Shown in pieces: positions 58,065 to 64,000 of a stretch of 64,000 nt of DNA. A program made the position numbers and the translations under genes. The DNA comes from Ruminococcus sp. Lineage in GTDB: Bacteria > Bacillota > Clostridia > Oscillospirales > Ruminococcaceae. The first letter of the stretch is position 1. Every line of letters starts with the position of its first letter. The DNA is taken from positions 186,001 to 250,000 of the forward strand of contig SVNT01000001.1 in NCBI GenBank assembly GCA_015066785.1, read 5' to 3'. Below the pieces are notes generated by a model. It worked only from the letters and a program-made list of their open reading frames with translations. It did no database searches and was not told the origin of the DNA.

Positions 58065-58982
58065 CCCGAAATCCTTACAGCAACCGGACTTAAACCTTTG
58101 CCGAGTGATTTTGATGATGTTTCTGACTATGACAATGACGGATTGATTAATGCCGAAGAAATCGACTGGGGAAGTTCTCTTATCAAGGATAAATCTTTAT
58201 GGACATATGATAACCTGTCTACAATTGATGACTGTATAAGTCATTTCTCAGATAAAGGTGAACTTTCGTATGTTCAAAACGGACTTACAAGACTTCAGGC
58301 TCTTCCCGGAAGCGTTTATTCGGAATTGATGACAATAAGAATCCTTCCTATAAATTCAGACCCGTTGAGTGTTGATGGGGATAGGGATGGACATAACGAT
58401 TATGATGAGATGTACACATATTGTACTGAATTATTGCGAGTTAATTATACTGATTATTATTATGTTTATTCAAGAAAAGGTCATGACTTTATAGAACAAG
58501 CAGAGTGGATGAAAGTGTATGCAGATGATGGGGATATTATACAAACAATATATGTACAAAAATATGATAAGGTTGTTAGTAACTGGAATAATATGACCAG
58601 TTATGTTGATGATATTCATTTATTTTGCCATGGTGGAGTGTGTCAACTTTACTTTTTTGGTGAGGATGTTGATTTAACTGATATTTCTGAATTGAATACT
58701 TATAACATTACAGGAAAACTATATTTATATTCATGTCATGGTGGAACATATTCAAATGAATACGATAATACTATGGCATGGGAGTTATCTAAGCGTATCA
58801 ATGGAAAAAAAGTAATTGCCGTAAATGGAGATAGTGTTGATTATTTTAGAATGTGGTTGCCTTTTTCCAAAAAGCCTGTTTTACACGACGGAATAGGATA
58901 TTGGGCAGAATATTATTGGATTTATTGTAACGATAAGTATATCAGATATAGTAATCCGTTAGGAAGAGAATGGAGAACATAA
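58065..58982 (+). other. headless tip with clan-CD-protease-like domain behind Asp-rich repeats (tip 4)
   Basis: The frame is open for 305 codons directly behind the preceding TAA, with no ribosome binding site. It begins with a linker (ILTATGLKPLPSDFDD), two calcium-type repeats (DYDNDGLINAEEIDWG; DPLSVDGDRDGHNDYDE), and then a domain with DIHLFCHGG and LYLYSCHGG about 40 residues apart. The His-Gly and Ser-Cys spacing after beta strands resembles the His/Cys dyad of caspase-like (DUF4347/C80-type) peptidases. It may be a protease toxin or a releasing protease. Confidence 0.6.
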
Positions 58983-58985
58983 AAT

Positions 58986-59441
58986 ATGAAAAAGGTATTG
59001 GTTTTTATTATTCCCATTGTCATTATTGTTGCGTTGATAATAGGTGCTATCTTTTATAACAAGGATTATAATCTTGATTATACGCTGGTTTATTCTGAAA
59101 CCTGCGATAATACAGATGATGGATTATACTGGTTTTCTTTGCGTGATGAAAAATACAACGGATTTTTCACCGAGGAATACCTTGATAATTTTGGAGTGGA
59201 ATTTTCGGATTATGACTATAAAAATTACACATATATAGTTACATTCGGACATGAACTGAAACGGATAACATATTCTCCGAAAGAAACGAAAAATCGTGTT
59301 ATGGTTGTTTTTCCGAAACAATATATCGGCAAGGTTGTTCTTGATAAAGAAGATACGGGAAAGATATATATTTACAGAGTGAAGAAAATGGATATAGACT
59401 GCGATTATCACGAAAGAGACAAGAATGTAAGTTTTGAATAA
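58986..59441 (+). CDS. membrane-anchored partner of tip 4 (candidate immunity protein)
   Basis: A 151-residue protein with one N-terminal membrane helix (VLVFIIPIVIIVALIIGAIF) and an outer beta-rich domain of no known family. It follows tip 4 by 3 bp. Position suggests it neutralises the protease-like domain (inference). Confidence 0.6.
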   Translation: MKKVLVFIIPIVIIVALIIGAIFYNKDYNLDYTLVYSETCDNTDDGLYWFSLRDEKYNGFFTEEYLDNFGVEFSDYDYKNYTYIVTFGHELKRITYSPKETKNRVMVVFPKQYIGKVVLDKEDTGKIYIYRVKKMDIDCDYHERDKNVSFE

Positions 59442-59702
59442 ATTTGAAGAAACCTTACAAATCCTTACAACAACAGGACTTAAACCCTTGCCGTACACCA
59501 AAAGTTGCAGATTATGATAGGTAGTGTGGATTTTTCAAAATACAATGAATATGACGAAAACGGCGAAGTAATTAATAAAATGTATGAGGCGTTTAATGTT
59601 AGCATTGATAATTCTCAAAATGAAAATATAAAAAAATACATAACATTTGACGACGCTCACAAAACAGCTTGGATTATGTGGTACGATGGAGGATTGCAAT
59701 GA
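59442..59702 (+). pseudogene. chimeric tip remnant (tip 5)
   Basis: Starts with a 33-bp copy of the linker seen at 58071 (here 59461-59493, 3 differences; frame ILTTTGLKPLP), then jumps in another frame to the second half of the WWITGF domain (QIMIGSVDF to TAWIMWYDGGLQ). The WWITGF part itself is missing. The tail GGAGG serves the next gene; ATGA overlap. Confidence 0.6.
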
Positions 59703-60166
59703 GAAAAATATTTGTATCTTTAGCATTAATCTATTGCCTAGTGTTTATGGTTGGATGCAACGAATCTCAAGATGATAAAACTGCAAAAGTATATTGCGAT
59801 AATGTGCTTATATTTTTGCAAAATAGCGATGAAGAAAATCTAAAACAACTATTTTGCAAAGAAGTGCAAAATAGTAATGACTTTGAAAAAGAAATAAAAG
59901 CAGTAGTAGATTTCTTTGACGGCAAAATTATATCACATGATAGGTATAGTATATCTGAAGGCGATTCTTGGACAGATGGTGAATGTGATCAAAGTCATGC
60001 TTCACCGATTATATTCAATGTTTTGACGGATACTGATAAAATATATATAGTTAGTTTTTTTATGTATACTGAACATAAAGATGAAAGCAAAATTGGAATT
60101 ACTTCTTTAAGCATTACCGACGAAAATGGTGATAAAAAATCGGCAGGATATTTTATCGAATATTAA
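59699..60166 (+). CDS. DUF5104-like lipoprotein (candidate immunity protein)
   Basis: A 155-residue copy with lipobox MVGC (Cys20). The most diverged copy: the RCFDEED block reads IFLQNSDEENLKQLFCKE. ATG 59699 with GGAGG 7 bp upstream, inside the tip tail. It keeps DFFDGK and GITSLSI. Confidence 0.7.
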   Translation: MRKIFVSLALIYCLVFMVGCNESQDDKTAKVYCDNVLIFLQNSDEENLKQLFCKEVQNSNDFEKEIKAVVDFFDGKIISHDRYSISEGDSWTDGECDQSHASPIIFNVLTDTDKIYIVSFFMYTEHKDESKIGITSLSITDENGDKKSAGYFIEY

Positions 60167-60461
60167 ATTGTTATACAATTATAAAGACAGCGAGAATATG
60201 GATTTAATAACAGCATGGAATCCTGATGAAGACCAATGGTGGATAACAGGCTTTAACCCTGAATGCAAGGGCGAAAAAGCCGACGCCAAAAATCAGGTTA
60301 TGATAGGTAGTGTGGATTTTTCGGGTAATGAGAATATGTATGATAACTTTATTATAGAGATGAATAAAGTTGGTAATGATGAAAAGAGAAAATATTTGAT
60401 TTATGATGAACAAAATAAAACTATATGGATATGTTGGCATAGTATGGAGGACAAAAAATGA
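60167..60461 (+). other. headless tip, WWITGF type (tip 6, complete)
   Basis: An open frame with NYKDSENMDL, DQWWITGFNPECKGEKADAK, QVMIGSVDFSGNENMY and TIWICWHSMEDKK; ATG 60198 is possible but has no good ribosome binding site. ATGA overlap with the next gene at 60458-60461. Confidence 0.6.
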
Positions 60462-60931
60462 GGAGATATTTTTTATACATCATAATTTCTATGGTTACAA
60501 TAGTATTATGTGGTTGTTCGGTTACAGTTGGTAATTCGGACGACAGTTATGTGAACGATTTATGTGCTGAAATTGTGCGTTGTTTCGATGAAGAAGATGT
60601 TGATGGACTGGAAAGATTGTTTTGTGAGAATTCAAGAAACAGCAATGATTTGGTTACGCAAATACAAGAAGCGTTTGACAAATACGAAGGTCAATCCACA
60701 TCACAGTATCGGTTATATGATACAAGTTGGGCTGGTGGGTATGATAATGGAATATGCGTTGATAAACATTATTCGCCACAGATTAAAGAATTGGTTACAT
60801 CTGATGGCAAAGAATATTTGATTAGTTTTTACACTTATGAGATTTTCGAAAGCGATAGCGGTAAAATCGGAATAGGTGCTTTAGGGTTGTATGATGATGA
60901 GGGCAATTTACTTGCATCTATCGCACGATAG
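60458..60931 (+). CDS. DUF5104-like lipoprotein (candidate immunity protein)
   Basis: A 157-residue copy with lipobox VLCGC. It has RCFDEEDVDGLERLFCEN, close to the copy at 56414 in this block, but a different C-terminal half. GGAGG site in the tip 6 tail. Confidence 0.7.
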   Translation: MRRYFLYIIISMVTIVLCGCSVTVGNSDDSYVNDLCAEIVRCFDEEDVDGLERLFCENSRNSNDLVTQIQEAFDKYEGQSTSQYRLYDTSWAGGYDNGICVDKHYSPQIKELVTSDGKEYLISFYTYEIFESDSGKIGIGALGLYDDEGNLLASIAR

Positions 60932-61233
60932 AATATTTGATGCAATGACATACTGTATTTATATGATTACGAATCAGGAGAAAATATTTTCTCATGGATT
61001 CGACAGAAGACCAATGGTGGATAACAGGCTTTGCATATAAGGAAACTTATACTGATATTAAAAATCAGGTCGTTATTGGTAGTGTAGATTTCAGTAAACA
61101 CGAAGAGATGTATAATTCATTTTCAAACGAAATGAGTATGCCTGATAATATTTATAAAAGAGATTATGTTATTTTTGATAACGATAACAAAACAATTTGG
61201 ATATGCTGGTATGAGGAGGATTTGGTTAAATGA
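60932..61233 (+). pseudogene. WWITGF tip with a frameshift (tip 7)
   Basis: LYDYESGENIFSW is followed by a one-base loss compared with the tip at 56188, so DQWWITGFAYKETY to TIWICWYEEDLVK lies in another frame. The second part has an ATG at 60994 but no ribosome binding site. Tail GAGGAGG and ATGA overlap serve the next gene. Confidence 0.6.
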
Positions 61234-61715
61234 AAAAAGTTTTTGGTTTAATATTTCTTCTTATTGTAATACTCTTTTCGGGATGTAATCTAGTTGAGGC
61301 GATAGAAATCACGAATAATGATTCTGAAATTGTAAAATCGAGATCTGAAGAAATAATACGATGTTTTGACGAAAGGGATGCAGAATCAATAAAGAAAATG
61401 ATGTGTTCTGAGACGATATCAAATGTTTCGGATATTGACGAACAGATACAATCAGCCTTTGAAATATATGAAGGAAAATCAGAATCATACGAAGTTGTCT
61501 ATGCAGGGATGGCAGGAAGTATGCAAGAAGGAGTATGGACAGATAAACACACATCAGTAAAGATTAAAGATATCGCAACCGATTCAGGGGGAAAATATAT
61601 TATTTCGTATACAGAGTATTTTATTTATGATGACGATGAAAACAGAGTCGGAGTGATTGCAATTAGTTTAAGAAATGACAATGACGATTTGTTGGTTGGA
61701 ATAGGCGAAAGATAG
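61230..61715 (+). CDS. DUF5104-like lipoprotein (candidate immunity protein)
   Basis: A 161-residue copy with lipobox FSGC (Cys19). RCFDERDAESIKKMMCSE and EIYEGKSESYEVVYAG follow the family pattern. GAGGAGG site in the tail of tip 7. Confidence 0.7.
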   Translation: MKKVFGLIFLLIVILFSGCNLVEAIEITNNDSEIVKSRSEEIIRCFDERDAESIKKMMCSETISNVSDIDEQIQSAFEIYEGKSESYEVVYAGMAGSMQEGVWTDKHTSVKIKDIATDSGGKYIISYTEYFIYDDDENRVGVIAISLRNDNDDLLVGIGER

Positions 61716-61859
61716 TCTTGGCTATCGTTTTCTTAATTTCAAATCCGATAGTCAGGGAATAATTCATTCGCAGAACAAACAATGGCAGTTAATCGGCGGA
61801 TATGGATGGGAATAAACAAAACAATTTGGATATACTGGTGTGAGGAGAGTTTGATATGA
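61712..61859 (+). pseudogene. mosaic remnant of two different tips (tip 8)
   Basis: Overlapping the preceding stop, a 33-codon frame (DSLGYRFLNFKSDSQGII to LIGGYGWE, stop near 61812) looks like the end of an unrelated tip. It is joined directly to the last 14 codons of a WWITGF tip (NKTIWIYWCEESLI). Only the part that carries the next gene's ribosome binding site is left of the latter. Confidence 0.55.
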
Positions 61860-62329
61860 AAAAAATATTTATTTTTCCATTGATAGTAATAATTGTAACA
61901 ACGCTATGTTCTTGCTCTAAAACAACTAGTTCAAATATTACTGTGAAAAGACAATGTGATGAAATAATCAGATGTTTTAATGAAAAAGATTCAGACGGAC
62001 TAAAGAGTATGTTTTGTGAGACAGTAAAAAAAACTGAAAATCTTGATGAACAGATTGAAAATGCATTTGATTTTATTGATGGAGAAATTATCTCATACGA
62101 TTATTTGATAGGTTCTGAAAGCGAGTCTGTTGATGAAGGTAAAGTCACAAAGAAAAGAGTTTATCCATGGATAACTGAAATATTAACTGACAAGAATAGG
62201 AAATATGAAATGCAGTTTGATTCTTACGTCATATATGAAAATAAAGATGAAGCAATAGGGATTATATGTATTGAGATATTTGACAGAGAAGCAGATACTT
62301 CTTGTAAAATAGGCGAATATGTTTATTGA
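61856..62329 (+). CDS. DUF5104-like lipoprotein (candidate immunity protein)
   Basis: A 157-residue copy with lipobox TLCSC. RCFNEKDSDGLKSMFCET and AFDFIDGEIISYDY; C-terminal GEYVY. GAGGAG site in the tip 8 tail; ATGA overlap at 61856-61859. The next tip begins inside its last codons. Confidence 0.7.
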   Translation: MKKIFIFPLIVIIVTTLCSCSKTTSSNITVKRQCDEIIRCFNEKDSDGLKSMFCETVKKTENLDEQIENAFDFIDGEIISYDYLIGSESESVDEGKVTKKRVYPWITEILTDKNRKYEMQFDSYVIYENKDEAIGIICIEIFDREADTSCKIGEYVY

Positions 62330-62582
62330 CAACATTTTCTCATGGAGACCGATAGAAGACCAATGGTGGATAACAGGCTTTAACCCTGAATGCAAGGACG
62401 AAAAAGCCGACGCCAAAAATCAGGTGATGATAGGTAGTGTTCAATTTCCAAATGGTGAGATGTATGAGGCATTTGCGAAAGATATTACAGAAAATAATCA
62501 TGAATTACTTGATTTTTTAATTTTTGACAATAACAATAGAACTGTTTGGATATGTTGGTGTGAGGTTGATTTGATACAATGA
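62319..62582 (+). other. tip, WWITGF type (tip 9, complete domain)
   Basis: ATG 62319 overlaps the end of the previous gene. MFIDNIFSW, DQWWITGFNPECKDEKADAK, QVMIGSVQFPNGEMYEAF and TVWICWCEVDLIQ. It shares long identical DNA with the tips at 56935 and 63042. ATGA overlap with the next gene at 62579-62582. Confidence 0.6.
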
Positions 62583-63052
62583 AAAAAATTATAATATATA
62601 TAGCATTTATTTGTCTTATATTTGCTATGACAAGTTGTGTAGTAGATGAAACTAAAAAAGCAAGCAATGAAAAAAGCATAGAAATCATTCGTTGTTTCGA
62701 CGAAAAGGATGCGGAAGGATTAAAAGCATTGTTTTGTGAAGAGGTAAGAATCTCACACAACCTTGATGAAGAGATACAATTAGCCTTTGATTTGTATGAG
62801 GGAACGTCTGAAACATATAAATTTAATTATGCTGGAGGAACGGCAGGGGGATGGGACAATGGCGAATGCGTAGATGAACATATTACTCCAAGAGTGGAAA
62901 ATTTAAAAACATCTTCAGGTAAGGTTTATCGTATTCCATATCATGAATATCTAATATACAAAAAAAATCCTCGGTGTGTTGGTATAACATATATAAGAAT
63001 ATTTGATGAGTCTACTGGCGAGATGGTTCAAATCGGCGAACATGTTTATTGA
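62579..63052 (+). CDS. DUF5104-like lipoprotein (candidate immunity protein)
   Basis: A 157-residue copy with lipobox AMTSC (Cys20). RCFDEKDAEGLKALFCEE, LDEEIQLAFDLYEG; C-terminal GEHVY matches the GEYVY end of the copy before it. GAGGTTG site in the tip 9 tail. Last lipoprotein of the array. Confidence 0.7.
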   Translation: MKKIIIYIAFICLIFAMTSCVVDETKKASNEKSIEIIRCFDEKDAEGLKALFCEEVRISHNLDEEIQLAFDLYEGTSETYKFNYAGGTAGGWDNGECVDEHITPRVENLKTSSGKVYRIPYHEYLIYKKNPRCVGITYIRIFDESTGEMVQIGEHVY

Positions 63053-63134
63053 CAACATTTTCTCATGGAGACCGATAGAAGACCAATGGTGGATAACAGG
63101 CTTTGCGCCTGATAAAACCCAATTTATTATCTAA
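63042..63134 (+). pseudogene. truncated WWITGF tip at the array end (tip 10)
   Basis: MFIDNIFSW, DQWWITGFAPDKT, then QFII and a stop: only the first third of the domain. The DNA from the start to the WWITGF codons is the same as at 62319. It is followed at once by a terminator. Confidence 0.6.
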
Positions 63135-63135
63135 T

Positions 63136-63174
63136 AAAAAAGAGGTATCATTAAATATAATGATACCTCTTTTT
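63136..63174 (+). terminator. intrinsic terminator closing the array
   Basis: AAAAAGAGGTATCATT pairs with AATGATACCTCTTTTT; symmetric, so it may work in both directions. Confidence 0.88.
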
Positions 63175-63256
63175 ATAATCCGCTGTATTAAGTTTTATAT
63201 GGTGTTTGTGAAAACTTCTTTATCACCATTCATCCGATCGTCGGGGTTTTGTTTTT

Positions 63257-63466
63257 TTAGTTTTCGTCAAAATTTCCTGGGATATGTAACTGCTTGACGG
63301 GGATTCGCTTGAGGGGAGAGTAGAGGTACTTGGGACAGCTGAAATCTGCCTTTACCATTCCACGCTTTTCACAGAGAACCATATTTCCGTCTTTAGAGCG
63401 GCTGCCGTAGTGACAGTATTGACACTGAGGCGGAATATCGTTACCGAATAATTTTCTTTTAGCCAT
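63257..63466 (-). CDS. small Cys-rich protein conserved in Clostridia
   Basis: A 69-residue protein, MAKRKLFGNDIPPQCQYC then MVLCEKRGMV and FSCPKYLYSPLKRIP. Four Cys could bind zinc. I recall similar small proteins in many clostridia without known role. GGAAAGGA site before ATG 63466. Confidence 0.75.
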   Translation of the reverse strand: MAKRKLFGNDIPPQCQYCHYGSRSKDGNMVLCEKRGMVKADFSCPKYLYSPLKRIPVKQLHIPGNFDEN

Positions 63467-63527
63467 GATAAATCATTCCTTTCCGCATACATTGGCTTTA
63501 CATTTACATTAAGTATATCACATTTTG

Positions 63528-64000
63528 TTAAGATTGGCAACTGTTTTTTTTATTCAGTAATAAAATTGTCATAATTATTAAAAAGATGGACGGAATTGGT
63601 GAAATTCGACGAACAGACAGCGTGACATCAGGTACTGAAAGTGACACTGCAAGCGGAAAATTCATCAGTTTTGTTGCGATATAGCAGAGGATATACGAAA
63701 TAACCGATGCAATCCCTCTTGAAAGCAGAAACTTTTTTATGTTCAGGGACTTTTTTGACAGCGAAATGGTCTGGAGGATTACCGACACCCCTCCGAAAGA
63801 CAGTAGTGCCGTCATAATCGGCAGGGTTGCATTTGCTACCGACGGGGCATTTGTTATTTCGAGCGCTGTTATAATTATGGATTTCTGATATTCGGAAAAT
63901 AAGCTGAACATTCCTACTGAATTAATTGCCGCAATAAAAGAAGAAAAAAACACGATTATTGCAGACATTTTCATTACCGAACAGCCTGCGTTTATTACGG
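63528..64000 (-). CDS. YlbJ-like sporulation integral membrane protein, C-terminal part
   Basis: The frame is open to the window edge (GCSVMKMSAIIVFFSSF is the upstream reading), so the ATG at 63974 is internal. Several membrane helices, ALEITNAPS and ALLSFGGVSVILQT fit the nucleoside-recognition-type C-terminal half of YlbJ, a spore cortex-related membrane protein in Bacillus. N-terminal part is outside the window. Confidence 0.65.
   Translation of the reverse strand, partial: VINAGCSVMKMSAIIVFFSSFIAAINSVGMFSLFSEYQKSIIITALEITNAPSVANATLPIMTALLSFGGVSVILQTISLSKKSLNIKKFLLSRGIASVISYILCYIATKLMNFPLAVSLSVPDVTLSVRRISPIPSIFLIIMTILLLNKKNSCQS

Noticed and set aside
56208-63100. Tandem repeats as an assembly artefact
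   Set aside because: The copies differ by many substitutions, frameshifts and partners, so they are real diverged copies. Short identical parts could still hide a miscount of units.

Overview
The window looks like a chromosome segment of a Gram-positive, spore-forming anaerobe of the Ruminococcus / Oscillospiraceae type. The reasons are: a sporulation sigma-G gene with a YmxH-type partner, a PolC-type replicase, a SCIFF peptide with its radical SAM maturase, an S-box and an RFN riboswitch, AGGAGG-like ribosome binding sites throughout, lipoprotein signals, and CBM2-like modules in a secreted protein. No rRNA, tRNA or CRISPR array was seen.

Positions 1-48942 are mostly housekeeping genes on the + strand, in compact operons with clear sigma-A promoters and intrinsic terminators. 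In order: a partial P-loop ATPase (- strand); pduL; sigG-ymxH; rpsB-tsf-rpmB; rpsU; yqeG-endonuclease IV-aroQ-peptidase M24-efp-zinc ribbon protein; an FMN riboswitch with ribU; a SAM riboswitch with metK; a CPBP protease; two secreted wall or glycan enzymes; a fused nfnAB; yajC, a TIGR04086-like membrane protein, scfA and scfB; pyrH-frr-uppS-cdsA-dxr-rseP; ispG-polC; a complete histidine operon (hisZ-G-[methyltransferase]-D-C-B-H-A-F-[SdpI-like]-I-E) behind a promoter covered by a 17-bp-arm palindrome; a Cys-rich protein; and ligA-gatC-gatA-gatB.

Positions 48946-50930 are a decayed Tn4451/Tn5397-type remnant: a serine recombinase that has lost its central zinc-ribbon/coiled-coil section in frame, a TnpW-like small protein, and three palindrome repeats of about 44 bp. 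An AgrC/AgrA-like two-component system follows on the - strand (50977-52992).

Positions 53141-63174 are AT-rich and form the most unusual part of the window. A DUF5085-like gene precedes a broken secreted carrier protein (CBM2-like modules, frameshift, in-frame TGA, deletion junction). Behind it lies a tandem series of headless C-terminal 'tips', each followed by a small secreted or membrane-anchored protein. Eight tips are copies or fragments of one domain (motifs WWITGF, IGSV-F, WIxW); one is a clan-CD-protease-like domain behind Asp-rich calcium-type repeats; one is the tip fused to the carrier. Six of the partner proteins are diverged lipoproteins of one family (DUF5104-like). At seven junctions the partner starts in an ATGA overlap, and its Shine-Dalgarno sequence is encoded by the conserved tail of the tip. 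I read this as an archive of orphan toxin tips with cognate immunity genes; that reading is inference. The window ends with a small Cys-rich protein and a partial YlbJ-like membrane protein on the - strand.
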